From Myxococcales bacterium 68-20 (GTDB lineage: Bacteria; Myxococcota_A; Polyangia; Polyangiales; Polyangiaceae), in the NCBI GenBank assembly GCA_001899635.1, contig MKVQ01000001.1, positions 62,001-126,000 of the forward strand: a stretch of DNA of 64,000 bases. The letters are read 5' to 3'. A program made the position numbers and the translations under genes. Numbering within the stretch: the stretch's first letter is position 1; every line of letters starts with the position of its first letter. Shown piece after piece: positions 1-8,680 of the stretch. The notes under the pieces were generated by a model. That model was not told where the DNA came from. It saw only the letters and a program-made list of their open reading frames with translations, and ran no database searches.

Positions 1-2
1 TC

Positions 3-713
3 GTGAGGCAGAACAACGGACAGTCGGCGGTCCATCGATTGCGTGACGCCGCCGGTGGCGAGCTCACGCGCGAAGATACGGGCATTCCGCTCTGGTCTGG
101 AGACGGCGGTTCTTATCGCTGGTCGAGTATCTGGGGATTCGGCTCGTCGGATGTCTACGTCGGCGGCGAACATTGTCTGGTGAACGACTGTACGTGGGCT
201 GCCTGGGCGCTCCGCGGGGCCATTGCGCACTACGACGGTACGAGCTGGTCGGTCACGCTTCTCGACGAGAGGCAACCCATTCATGCGATGTTCGGGACGC
301 CGGGGCAGACCGAGCCTCGGAGGCTCTGGCTCTGGACTGGATATCGCCCTCTCTACAACCCATCGACGACGTCCATTCGACTCGTTTCGATTGCGAGCGA
401 TGGCAGTCTCGGTGATCCAGTCATGACGAAAGACATGCCCATGCCTCCGGCCGATCCATCGGTGAACGCTCCGTGCTCCCATGTCGTGGGATCGATGCAG
501 TCGGCCAACGCGGCTTGGCTTTCGAACGGCTGCCTGGTCTACCGTTGGAACGGAACGACCCTCGATGTGGTCCCCACCGCTGTCAACGGTGTGCCCGTCG
601 GACGCGTGAGCTCGCTCTGGGGGGACGCCGCGGGTCGAGCGTGGATCGCGGGCCAAGGTCTCGAGTCGGGCGTGGGCTTCGCCGCTCTCCACACGGGAGG
701 GAGCAATCCATGA
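3..713 (+). CDS. C-terminal part of a beta-propeller-like secreted protein (5' truncated)
   Basis: The reading frame is open to the left edge, so the true start lies outside the window; about 236 codons are visible. The protein contains short repeats of the form WSSIWGFGSSDVYVGG and SSLWGDAAGRAWIAG, which resemble the W-x-SDVYxVG blades found in many exported myxobacterial proteins, and no catalytic motif is visible. The stop codon overlaps the start of the next gene (ATGA at 710-713), so the two are probably co-transcribed and translationally coupled. A surface or secreted role is inferred only from the neighbours, which are lipoproteins. Exact family unknown. Confidence 0.6.
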   Translation: MRQNNGQSAVHRLRDAAGGELTREDTGIPLWSGDGGSYRWSSIWGFGSSDVYVGGEHCLVNDCTWAAWALRGAIAHYDGTSWSVTLLDERQPIHAMFGTPGQTEPRRLWLWTGYRPLYNPSTTSIRLVSIASDGSLGDPVMTKDMPMPPADPSVNAPCSHVVGSMQSANAAWLSNGCLVYRWNGTTLDVVPTAVNGVPVGRVSSLWGDAAGRAWIAGQGLESGVGFAALHTGGSNP

Positions 714-2065
714 AGCGTTGGGCTGCAATTCTCGCGGGAGGAGCCGCCTGCGTTCTCGCCCTGTCCTGTGCGTCATCCGAAGAGGACGGGGCGCGTGAGG
801 AGGGTGATGCCGGTGCGAATTCGAGCACCGAGGCGTCGAGCCCGTCTCCGGGAGACGCCTCGACGGATGCCGACCTGCCGGACGTGGACGCTGGGAGCCC
901 GAAGCCGCGCGACGTGAAGTGCGAGGCCGAACCTTGCTACGTCGCCGTCAGCGGCAACGGCGGGCACCATATGTGTGGTTTGCTTTCCGACGGAACGGTG
1001 CGTTGCTGGGGCCGTGACACGCTCGAGCCTCCGGCCACGGCGGGAGCTCGCGGAGACGGCGCGCTCGGTCGCAATGCTGCCGTGTCCGTGATCGACGGTG
1101 CTACGCCGGCGCCGGTAGCGGGGCTCTCCTCTGTCGTGCAGATCAGCGTTGGCCCGAATCTCGGCGCCTGCGCGCGCACGGCGGACGGCGCCGTCTACTG
1201 CTGGGGACGCAACGACGCGGGGCAGCTCGGGCGACCGCTCACGGAGCAGCGCCTCGCCGTTCCGACGCGCGTCGAAGGGATCCCGGCGGTGAAGGACGTG
1301 CAGCTCGGCTACCGATTGGCTTGCGCCATCGCGGTGGAGGGCGGCGGGCTCTATTGTTGGGGCATCTTCGCGCCCGACTTCGCGTTCGAGTGGGACGCCT
1401 ACGGTATCGACGCCGCGCCGCTCACGCCGTTCCCGCCTCTGGCCGTGACGACGATCCCGGGGCCCCTCACGTCGCTCGCGATCGGGACCGCTGGATTCCC
1501 GGCCATGGATACGGTCATCGGTTTGCGCGAAGACAGGGTGCTCGTCAACATCGGCCCGCACGCCACGGGGCAGACGTCGGTGAATCCCCCGTGGTCGGGG
1601 CCGCTCGAGCGGTCTTCCGTCGTCCGTGCGTGGCCGTTCGCGTACCTCTCTGCCGACACTCAGCTGTGGCAATGGTTGCCGCGCAACGGCGGTAGGCCGT
1701 CTCGGAAGGTCTTTCTTCCGTCGACGCATCTCGTCGTCGACGCGAAGGTCTCCGCGTACTCCGCGAGCTCGTCGCAACAGGTCGAGCAGGGTGGGGCTCT
1801 TCTTGCGACAGGACGACTTTACCGATGGGGCGCGAACACGGCGGGCGCGCTCGGCGTCGATCCGAACGAAAAGCCTTCGGCGGAGTTTCCGATGGAGGTG
1901 GCCCAGCTCGGTGATCAGGTCGTCTCGTTCGCGACGACCCTCGAAGCGGCATGCGCGTCCCTGGTGAACGGTAGCGTCAAGTGTTGGGGGGCGAACTCCT
2001 ACGGCGAGCTCGGTCGCGGTGTGGTCGATCTCGCGGCTCATCCGGATCCGGAGCCGATTCGATGA
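710..2065 (+). CDS. RCC1-repeat lipoprotein
   Basis: Protein of 451 residues. The start is a short basic hydrophobic signal peptide ending in LALSC, giving a lipidated Cys near residue 20, followed by an Asp/Ser-rich low-complexity linker to about residue 65. The rest holds RCC1-like blades recognised by CWGxNxxGQLG variants: CGLLSDGTVRCWGRD, CARTADGAVYCWGRN, YRWGANTAGALG and CWGANSYGELG. Paired cysteines in most blades suggest disulfide stabilisation outside the cytoplasm. The repeats form a seven-bladed propeller in known RCC1 proteins and serve binding, not catalysis; the ligand here is unknown. The ATG overlaps the previous stop and its own stop overlaps the next ATG, which points to one operon. 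Confidence 0.85.
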   Translation: MKRWAAILAGGAACVLALSCASSEEDGAREEGDAGANSSTEASSPSPGDASTDADLPDVDAGSPKPRDVKCEAEPCYVAVSGNGGHHMCGLLSDGTVRCWGRDTLEPPATAGARGDGALGRNAAVSVIDGATPAPVAGLSSVVQISVGPNLGACARTADGAVYCWGRNDAGQLGRPLTEQRLAVPTRVEGIPAVKDVQLGYRLACAIAVEGGGLYCWGIFAPDFAFEWDAYGIDAAPLTPFPPLAVTTIPGPLTSLAIGTAGFPAMDTVIGLREDRVLVNIGPHATGQTSVNPPWSGPLERSSVVRAWPFAYLSADTQLWQWLPRNGGRPSRKVFLPSTHLVVDAKVSAYSASSSQQVEQGGALLATGRLYRWGANTAGALGVDPNEKPSAEFPMEVAQLGDQVVSFATTLEAACASLVNGSVKCWGANSYGELGRGVVDLAAHPDPEPIR

Positions 2066-3834
2066 AGCGCACGGCGTACGCGCTCGTCGCGGGCGGTATT
2101 GCGGTCGCCGCGACCATCGCGTGCGGAAAAGAAGATCGAAACCCGTTCCGCGAAGAGCCCCGCGACTTCGACACCACCGCGGATGCGGCTGCTCCCGGTT
2201 GCATCCCCGCGGAGGTCTGCTCACGCGACCTTCGCGCCGTCGTCGATCGGTGCGACGAGTCGCGCATCATCAAGGAATGCCCACCGGACCAAGGTTGTGC
2301 CGACGGCAGCTGCGTGCCTGCGTGCGATGCGACGGTGGTCAATACCTCCTCGGCAGGATGCGAGTTCGCCGCGCTGCCGCCGAGCCTCTATATGGAGAGT
2401 GGGGGCTCGTGCTTCGCCGCGATCGTCACGAACACGTGGGCCACGCCCACACGAATCGAGGCCGAATATGCGGGCGCAAAGGTGGACCTCGCCACGTCGG
2501 CGCGGGTCCTTCGTGCGGGCGGTGACGGTACGACGTACGAGCCCTTCACGGGAGAGCTGCAGCCGCGCGACGTTGCCGTTCTCTTCCTGAGCCACTCGCC
2601 CTCGCGCCCGGCGGGAAACGATCTCTGGGTCTCGTGCCCGGCCGGTGTCACGCCTGCGGTGCTCACCGAGACGGGTGTGGAGGGGACGAAACGAGCCAAG
2701 TCGTTCCGAATCAAGACCTCGGCTCCCGTCAATACGTACACGATGTATCCTTTCGGGGGCGCCAAGTCGTTCGCGCCTTCGGCAACATTGGTACTTCCGA
2801 TATCAGCCTGGAAGTCCGATTACATCGTGACCAGTCCGTGGGAGCGGTCGATCTCCTTTCCGGCGTCGCCGACGACCCAGCTCGTCGCCGCCGAAGACGA
2901 TACGGAGGTCACGCTGATCCCGAGCACGACCGTCGCGGGCGGCCCCGGCGTCGACGGAGCGGACAAGGGCGTTGCGCAGAAGTACCGCCTGAGTCGCGGT
3001 GAAGTAATTCAATTCCAGCAGGGGACGGAGCTGTCAGGTAGTCGCATCTCGTCGACGAAGCGGGTCGCGGTGTTCGGTGGCCACCAGTGCATGTTCATTC
3101 CGGCTGGCCAATACGCATGTGATACGACCCAGCTTCAGCTCTTTCCCGTCCACTCGTGGGGGCACGAGTATGCCGCCGTTCCGCACATGTCGCGTCGCGC
3201 GGATGGAGCCCCCGAGGAGTACTTCTACCGTATCGTCGCAGCCGCCGACGATACGATTCTCACCTACGAGCCGGCTCCGCCGGAAGACGCGCCGACGAAG
3301 CTGTCGAGCACAGGCTCGGGACTCTTCACCACGACGGAGCCATTCGTCGTCCGGAGCCAGGATGCGGCTCACCCAATCGCGGTCTACGCGTACATGTCCG
3401 GACTCGAGTTCGCCGGAGCTGCGAAGGACGACGGTGATCCGGAGATCACGTACGTCATCCCGACGGAGCAGTACCTCAGCAACTACGTCTTCTTCGCAGA
3501 CCGGAGCTTTCGGAACACCCATCTCGTCGTCGTTCGCTCGCGTCCCGAGGGGCGAGACTTTCAGCCGGTCTCGTTGGATTGTGCAGGGCCGCTCGACGGC
3601 TGGAAACCAGTCGGTACCGATGGCAAGCACGAGTTCGTTCGTGTCAGCCTGAAGAAGGACGGTGCCGACCAACGCGTGGGCACCGGAACGTGCACCGCGG
3701 GTCGCCGCGAGATGGAGAGCTCTGGTCCGTTCACCGTGACCGTGTGGGGAACGGACGCCGCCGCGAGCTACGCGTATCCGGGCGGCGCTGCTCTCCGCAA
3801 GCTGAACGACGTCAGGCCTTCCACGGTCAACTGA
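2062..3834 (+). CDS. IgGFc-binding-type lipoprotein
   Basis: Protein of 590 residues beginning MKRTAYAL with a lipobox ATIAC (Cys near 21). A Cys-rich segment follows (about 45-95, motifs such as CPPDQGCADGSC). The large C-terminal region carries the pattern of the IgGFc-binding N-terminal domain (PF17517 as I recall it): TYTMYPFGG, an LPISAWKSDYIVTSPW block, tests of display values such as EDDTEVTLIPS, and FGGHQCMFIP. In bacteria this domain occurs in large exported adhesion-like proteins, and antibody binding is only an inherited name. The start codon overlaps the RCC1 gene stop (ATGA), so I took this ATG and not the longer upstream frame. Lipidated surface protein of unknown ligand. Confidence 0.8.
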   Translation: MKRTAYALVAGGIAVAATIACGKEDRNPFREEPRDFDTTADAAAPGCIPAEVCSRDLRAVVDRCDESRIIKECPPDQGCADGSCVPACDATVVNTSSAGCEFAALPPSLYMESGGSCFAAIVTNTWATPTRIEAEYAGAKVDLATSARVLRAGGDGTTYEPFTGELQPRDVAVLFLSHSPSRPAGNDLWVSCPAGVTPAVLTETGVEGTKRAKSFRIKTSAPVNTYTMYPFGGAKSFAPSATLVLPISAWKSDYIVTSPWERSISFPASPTTQLVAAEDDTEVTLIPSTTVAGGPGVDGADKGVAQKYRLSRGEVIQFQQGTELSGSRISSTKRVAVFGGHQCMFIPAGQYACDTTQLQLFPVHSWGHEYAAVPHMSRRADGAPEEYFYRIVAAADDTILTYEPAPPEDAPTKLSSTGSGLFTTTEPFVVRSQDAAHPIAVYAYMSGLEFAGAAKDDGDPEITYVIPTEQYLSNYVFFADRSFRNTHLVVVRSRPEGRDFQPVSLDCAGPLDGWKPVGTDGKHEFVRVSLKKDGADQRVGTGTCTAGRREMESSGPFTVTVWGTDAAASYAYPGGAALRKLNDVRPSTVN

Positions 3835-3906
3835 AGACTCTTTGCATCGTCGACACGGGCCTTCGAGCGCGACGCGCGACGCGACGCTCTCGAGGGCGAG
3901 GACATC

Positions 3907-4968
3907 ATGGGAACAATGAATCGTGCGTGGGGCGTACTCTTCTCTTTCGGGGTGCTCGCCGCCTGCAGCAGTAGCAGCGAGTCCGGCGATTCGACGGGAA
4001 CGGACTCGGATCCGACCAAAGAAGCCACGGCCGATGGTGCTTGCCAGCACCTTTTCCGCGTCGCGGAAGAGCGCTGTGCCAAGGAGACCTCTCTTCAAGA
4101 GATCGGCTCCACGCGAACACGCTATGTCGCGAACTGCGTCGCGGAGCTCGCGCTGACGGGAACGTCGCGCACGGTGGCGGACGTCGAGTCGTGCGCGAAC
4201 GCTCTCGAGAAGCTCCCGTGCGGAACCGTCTCCGAGTTCGTTCCCGAATGCACGACCAAGGCGGGCGCCATCGCGGACGGCTCTGGTTGCAACGCGGGCG
4301 CGCAGTGCAAGGGCGGTGTTTGCGACTACGGTGATCCCGACGCCGCAAAGACGTGCGGAGTATGCACGGCTCCGCTCGAAGAAGGAGCGTCGTGCTCGCA
4401 GAAGACCTCGACCTGTACGCCGGGCACGATCTGCGTCGGCTCGCTCGAGGCTGTGACCATCACGACGTGCAAACGCGTGAAGTACGCGGAGCCGAAGGCC
4501 CCGTGTGGTGCGAACATCCTCTGCCAGCCCGGATATCTCTGTATCCGATCGAATTCCGGCGACCCCACCCCGTCGTGCAATCCCCGCTTCGAGCCGGGGG
4601 TGTACTGCGGTGACGACGACGACGTCTGCGAGGAAGCTTCGTTCTGCGAGAAAGCGACGAACAAGTGCGCAAAGCGTCCGAAGGAAGGGGAGTCTTGCGA
4701 CTTCCAGCACCCGTGTCCGAAGGGGCTCGGCTGCAGCAAGGCGACGGGCAAATGCGCGCCGCTCACGTTCGTGGCTCCGGGCGAGGCCTGCGGCGGCGAC
4801 GTTGCGTGCGCGCAAGGAGTCTGCGGGCAAGGGACAGGCACCCGAACGTGCCCGCAGGTCGTCGAGGACGGAGATGGCTGCCTCGAGGACGCTCATATGA
4901 CCTGTCGCGCGCCCGCGCAATGCGTGAGCGGAAAGTGCGTGATGCCGACGACCGGGGATTGTCGGTAG
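3907..4968 (+). CDS. Cysteine-rich lipoprotein with Dickkopf-like modules
   Basis: Protein of 353 residues with a signal peptide and lipobox GVLAAC (Cys near 20), then a Ser/Thr/Asp linker. From about residue 105 to the end there are tandem modules of the G-x-x-C-x(5)-C-x-G-x-C type (for example GSGCNAGAQCKGGVC and GESCDFQHPCPKGLGC), the arrangement usually matched by Dickkopf N-terminal Cys-rich models in myxobacterial exported proteins. About thirty cysteines imply many disulfides. ATG codons at 3907 and 3916 are both possible; a GCGAGG stretch precedes the first. It follows the IgGFc-binding gene by 72 bp on the same strand and may belong to the same unit. Ligand unknown. Confidence 0.75.
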   Translation: MGTMNRAWGVLFSFGVLAACSSSSESGDSTGTDSDPTKEATADGACQHLFRVAEERCAKETSLQEIGSTRTRYVANCVAELALTGTSRTVADVESCANALEKLPCGTVSEFVPECTTKAGAIADGSGCNAGAQCKGGVCDYGDPDAAKTCGVCTAPLEEGASCSQKTSTCTPGTICVGSLEAVTITTCKRVKYAEPKAPCGANILCQPGYLCIRSNSGDPTPSCNPRFEPGVYCGDDDDVCEEASFCEKATNKCAKRPKEGESCDFQHPCPKGLGCSKATGKCAPLTFVAPGEACGGDVACAQGVCGQGTGTRTCPQVVEDGDGCLEDAHMTCRAPAQCVSGKCVMPTTGDCR

Positions 4969-4990
4969 AACGGCCGCGGCGTCGTTCTAC
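4965..4990 (+). terminator. Hairpin at the end of the Cys-rich lipoprotein gene
   Basis: GTAGAACG (4965-4972) pairs perfectly with CGTTCTAC (4983-4990) around a 10-nt loop. The left arm includes the TAG stop of the preceding gene. There is no T tract, so this is a probable but not classical terminator. Confidence 0.4.
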
Positions 4991-5189
4991 GCCCTGAACG
5001 ACGCCGATGCGCTCGCTGCGGCCGGACGATGAGACGCCGGCGCAGCGGTCGCGTGGAGGACGGCTCGGGCAGTTCCTCGTCGGGGGCCCGAAGAAGGCTC
5101 GCCGCGCTACGGCCGCGCCGAGCTGCAAGGAGGACCGTTCCGGCGACCGCGAGCGCCACTGGCGCTCGATTCACGTACGCGCTAACTGG

Positions 5190-5960
5190 ATGGGCCGCAT
5201 GGTCCTCGAAGAGAAGACGACGCTCGCCGGCTGGCTCGCACGAGCTCCCTTTGCGCTCACGATGTCATCGGGCTTCTTCTCGTTCTATGCGCACACCGGG
5301 TTCCTCACGGCGCTCGAGGATGCGGGCCTCCTTCCGACGCGCGTCTCCGGCTCGAGCGCGGGGGCGCTGGTCGGCGCAGCGTGGGCGGCCGGGGTCGACG
5401 CCCCGCGCCTCGCGGACGAGCTCGAGCGGCTCGAGCGACGCGACTTCTGGGATCCGGGGATTGGCGCCGGCCTCTTGCGCGGGCGTCTCTTCCGCGAGCG
5501 GATGGAGGGGCTCATCTCGGCACGCACCTTCGAGGCGTGCCGCGTGCCCGCCGCCGTCTCCGTGTTCGACGTGGTGACCCGGAAGACGCGGGTGCTCGAC
5601 GGCGGTGAGGTGGCCCCGGCGATCTGCGCGTCGTGCGCGGTGCCGGTCCTCTTCCAGCCCGTGCGCATCGGCGGACGGTCGTATCTCGACGGCGGTATCC
5701 TCGATCGACCGGGCCTCGCCGGGATGCCCGCGAGCGAGCCGCGCGTCCTCTACCATCACATCGCCTCGCGCTCGCCCTGGCGGACGAAGCTCGAGATGCC
5801 GTCGCGGCCGGGGATGCTCACGCTCGCCATCGACGGGCTCCCGCGCTCGGGCCCCTTCCGCCTCCACGAAGGTCGCCGCGCCTACCGCGCCGCGCGTGAC
5901 GCAACGAAGCGAGCGCTCGAGCGTCCGGTGACGGACAGCGTGGTCGGCGTTTCCGCGTAG
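5190..5960 (+). CDS. Patatin-like phospholipase
   Basis: Protein of 256 residues from the ATG at 5190. Upstream in-frame sequence is Arg-rich and unlike protein, so I rejected a start at 5007. The nucleophile elbow is GSSAG (in VSGSSAGALVG, about residue 50) and the catalytic Asp lies in YLDGGILDR, the usual Ser-Asp dyad of patatin lipases, which hydrolyse acyl ester bonds in phospholipids. The Gly-rich oxyanion loop normally written DGGGxRG is replaced by SSGFFSFYAH, so activity or specificity may differ. No signal peptide or membrane segment is evident. Its 3' end converges on the aldehyde dehydrogenase gene with one base between the two stops. Confidence 0.85.
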   Translation: MGRMVLEEKTTLAGWLARAPFALTMSSGFFSFYAHTGFLTALEDAGLLPTRVSGSSAGALVGAAWAAGVDAPRLADELERLERRDFWDPGIGAGLLRGRLFRERMEGLISARTFEACRVPAAVSVFDVVTRKTRVLDGGEVAPAICASCAVPVLFQPVRIGGRSYLDGGILDRPGLAGMPASEPRVLYHHIASRSPWRTKLEMPSRPGMLTLAIDGLPRSGPFRLHEGRRAYRAARDATKRALERPVTDSVVGVSA

Positions 5961-5961
5961 A

Positions 5962-7695
5962 TCAGCCCTTGAACGCTGCGAGCGCGACCTTCGCGAAGCG
6001 GCCCCACGACGGCGCGGCCTCGAAGTCGACGAGTCGCCGGCCGAGCTCGAGCAGGTTCTTGTGATCGCTGAACCACGCCGGGGTCGGTCGGATGCGGAAC
6101 GGCGCGCTCACGACCGATTTCTCCGGATGGTCGAAGAGCCACGTATTGTGGACGACGCCGGTGCCGGACTGGATGTCCTCCGCGACATGCCCCGGGTAGG
6201 CGCCCCACGTGGGTGAGACGAGCCCGTAGACCACGCCGGGCCACACGTTGACGCCGACCGCTCCGTAGCGGAGCGCGTCGATCGCGTTTGCGAGCTCCGC
6301 AGTGTGCGCCTCCTCGATGGCGGGATGCACGAGCAGACAGCACGAGAGCGTGCCCCAGCACGACTCGTTCGCGAGCTTCACCGCGGCCTCGAGGAACCTC
6401 GGCACCGATGCGCCGGCGGCGTCGGCGGCGCCGAGCTCGACTTCGGCGACGATCCCGCAGAACGCCTCGTTGCGGAGCGCGTAGGTCTCGTCGTCGGTCC
6501 CCACCTTGACGTCGGGGATGACCGTCCACGGCACGACGTCCTCGGACGCGTCGGCGGGCGTCTTGCCGACCACGCGCGCGCGCGGATAGTGCTCGAGGAA
6601 GGCCGCGTAGCGCTCCTTCGCGCCGGGATAGTAGGCCTTCCGCGGGGGCGTCTTCGCGAGCTCCTCATGGAGCGCCTCGAGGAAGGCGTCCTTCTGCAGC
6701 CACTGCTTCGCGACGACGACGACCTTGCCCGCGTTGCAGTTGAAGCTCGCGTTCTGCGTCACCATCGCCGCGACGTGGCGCGCTTGATAGCGGATGTCGG
6801 TGTGCGACCAAGGGCCGGGCACCACGATGACCGGCGTGACGCATCCGAGCTCCGCGCTGAAGGGCTTGTCGTTCGCGCGCTCGTGCTTGGCCTTCCTCGC
6901 CGCGCGCTCGTCGACCGAGGTGCCTCCCCACACGATCGCATCGTACGTGCGGTCCGAGCCCGTGACGTGGAGCGAGCCGACCTTCGGGTGCGCGGCCGCG
7001 TGCGCGCCGACCTCGGCGCCACCATAGACGATTGCGAGCCAGCCACCGTCGACGAGCGGAGCGAGCGCCGCGGACAAGACGGGCCCGAGCGCTTCGTTCA
7101 CCGGATTCATCTTGAGGAGGACGACCTCGTTCTCGACGAAGAGCTTGTAGAGCGCATCCATCGCCGGGATCGAGGAGACGTTGCCTCCTCCGAGTACGAG
7201 ACACACGCGGCCGTCCTGTGGGCCACTCGAAGGCTCGCGGTAGATCGCGCCCTGCGAGGCCGGCTTGCCCTTCTCGATCCACACGTCGGCGTGGATGCCG
7301 GCGAACATCAGCCGCTCCATGAGCGTCGACGGAAAGACCCTCGCGATCGTGCGACCGTCGGGGCCGGTCCGCGTCGCGACGGGGCGAGGGCGGCCACCGC
7401 TGCGCAGCGCTCGCGCGAGGAGGCGAGCGTTGCGGATCGTGGGCATGACCCCCGCGACCCACTCCTCACCCGCGAGGACCTCGGACGGGGCGATCCCCTT
7501 GATGCTCGCCCCAATCGCGGCCCATTTCTCCGCGACCTCCGCCGTCGCGGCGACGCAGCGATCGAGCAGAGCCGCGCGCTCCTCGAGCGATACGGCGCGC
7601 CAGGCGTCCCGTTTCTCGTGCAGCGCATCAATCGCGGCGTCGACGTCGGCGAGCGAGGTGGGCGGCATCGGCGCCGGCGGAGCTGCGAAGGACAT
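5962..7695 (-). CDS. NAD(P)-dependent aldehyde dehydrogenase family protein
   Basis: Protein of 577 residues read from ATG at 7695. Family marks include a Rossmann segment (VCLVLGGGNVSSIPAMD), the general-base Glu in AELGCVTPVIVV and the nucleophilic Cys in ASFNCNAGKVVVV, followed by a long catalytic domain with NEAFCGIV. It oxidises an aldehyde to the acid with NAD(P)+; the substrate cannot be told. It is longer than the usual 480-500 residues, with an extra N-terminal helical region (ALHEKRDAWRAVSLEERAALLD) typical of a myxobacterial subgroup. The start lies 23 bp from the divergent methyltransferase start, so the promoters must overlap or one lies inside a coding region. Confidence 0.85.
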   Translation of the reverse strand: MSFAAPPAPMPPTSLADVDAAIDALHEKRDAWRAVSLEERAALLDRCVAATAEVAEKWAAIGASIKGIAPSEVLAGEEWVAGVMPTIRNARLLARALRSGGRPRPVATRTGPDGRTIARVFPSTLMERLMFAGIHADVWIEKGKPASQGAIYREPSSGPQDGRVCLVLGGGNVSSIPAMDALYKLFVENEVVLLKMNPVNEALGPVLSAALAPLVDGGWLAIVYGGAEVGAHAAAHPKVGSLHVTGSDRTYDAIVWGGTSVDERAARKAKHERANDKPFSAELGCVTPVIVVPGPWSHTDIRYQARHVAAMVTQNASFNCNAGKVVVVAKQWLQKDAFLEALHEELAKTPPRKAYYPGAKERYAAFLEHYPRARVVGKTPADASEDVVPWTVIPDVKVGTDDETYALRNEAFCGIVAEVELGAADAAGASVPRFLEAAVKLANESCWGTLSCCLLVHPAIEEAHTAELANAIDALRYGAVGVNVWPGVVYGLVSPTWGAYPGHVAEDIQSGTGVVHNTWLFDHPEKSVVSAPFRIRPTPAWFSDHKNLLELGRRLVDFEAAPSWGRFAKVALAAFKG

Positions 7696-7718
7696 GAGAG
7701 GAGATATACCCTGAGATC

Positions 7719-8564
7719 GTGATCCTGCTCGACGCTGCGATGGGAACGGAGCTCGCGGCCCGTGGCGTCGCCACCCCGGAACCCGGCTGGAGCGCGCACG
7801 CGCTCGAGTCCGCTCCCGACGTGGTGCGCGCGATTCACCTCGACCACGTCCGCGCAGGGTCGCTCGTGTTCCGGACGAACACGTTCCGGACGCAGCCGCG
7901 GCTCTTCCCCGATCGATGGCGCGGGCTCGTCGCGCTCGCGGTGCGTATCGCGCGCGAGGCGTCACGAGAGGCCGAGCCGCCGGTGCGACGGGTCGCCGGG
8001 AGCATCGCGCCGGTCTTCGACTGCTATCGTCCTGATCTGTCACCGCCGAGGGACGAGGCCCGCGCGGCCCACGCGGCACTCGCGGGCGCGCTCGCCGCCG
8101 AAGGCGCCGACCTGCTCGTCTGCGAGACGTTCCCGCATCGCGGCGAGGCGTGCATCGCGGTCGAAGAGGCGGCGAAGACGGGGCTCGAGACCTGGGCGGC
8201 GTTCACCGCGGGGCCCGATGGCGTGCTGATGTCACCGGAGGCGATGGAGCGAGCCGCCCGCGATGCCGTCAGCGCGGGAGCTCGCGCGGTGCTCGTGTGC
8301 TGCACGGACGCGCGTCTGACCTTGCCCTACGTGGATCGACTCGAGCGTGTCGGCGTCCCGTTCGGAGCCTACGCGAACGCCGGCGATCTCGAAGGCGGGC
8401 TCGGCTGGGGAGCGCCCGGCGCCGCCGACCGCTACGTCGCGCTCGCCGAGCAATGGCGGAAGACCGGCGCGACGATCCTCGGGGGCTGCTGCGGGACGAG
8501 CCCGGAGCACATCGCTGCGCTCGCGCGCGGATGCCGAGGCCCAGAGGACGCTTCGGGGGCGTGA
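7719..8564 (+). CDS. Homocysteine S-methyltransferase family protein
   Basis: Protein of 281 residues with a GTG start at 7719, preceded by AGGAGA about 15 bases upstream. It begins with the barrel signature ILLDAAMGTELAARG and has the three zinc-ligand cysteines of the family: one in AVLVCCTD and the GGCC pair in ILGGCCGTSPEHI. Such enzymes transfer a methyl group from S-methylmethionine, betaine or methylfolate to homocysteine through a zinc thiolate. It has a single domain, without the folate or cobalamin modules of MetH, so an S-methylmethionine-type (MmuM-like) or other alkylthiol donor reaction is most likely. Cytoplasmic. Divergent from the aldehyde dehydrogenase gene. Confidence 0.85.
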   Translation: MILLDAAMGTELAARGVATPEPGWSAHALESAPDVVRAIHLDHVRAGSLVFRTNTFRTQPRLFPDRWRGLVALAVRIAREASREAEPPVRRVAGSIAPVFDCYRPDLSPPRDEARAAHAALAGALAAEGADLLVCETFPHRGEACIAVEEAAKTGLETWAAFTAGPDGVLMSPEAMERAARDAVSAGARAVLVCCTDARLTLPYVDRLERVGVPFGAYANAGDLEGGLGWGAPGAADRYVALAEQWRKTGATILGGCCGTSPEHIAALARGCRGPEDASGA

Positions 8565-8646
8565 AGGCAGCGGCTGCTTCGGCCTCGAGTGATGGAGTGC
8601 CGGGGCCTGGATGGGGCACCCGGCTGCGCGCAGCAGCCAATAGTTG

Positions 8647-8675
8647 TTGACTGCATGAATAGGCATCGGCATACA
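8647..8675 (+). promoter_or_regulatory. Possible sigma-70-like promoter for the recombinase gene
   Basis: TTGACT (8647-8652) and CATACA (8670-8675) are separated by 17 bp in an unusually AT-rich patch just before the GTG/ATG start at 8681/8684. The -35 is good and the -10 is weak (three of six consensus bases). Confidence 0.35.
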
Positions 8676-8680
8676 CGGGG

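Noticed and set aside
4893-5174. A 93-codon minus-strand frame with a hydrophobic N-terminus.
   Set aside because: The GTG start gives a short hydrophobic stretch, but the rest is Arg-rich and overlaps the end of the Cys-rich lipoprotein gene. No homology is recognised.
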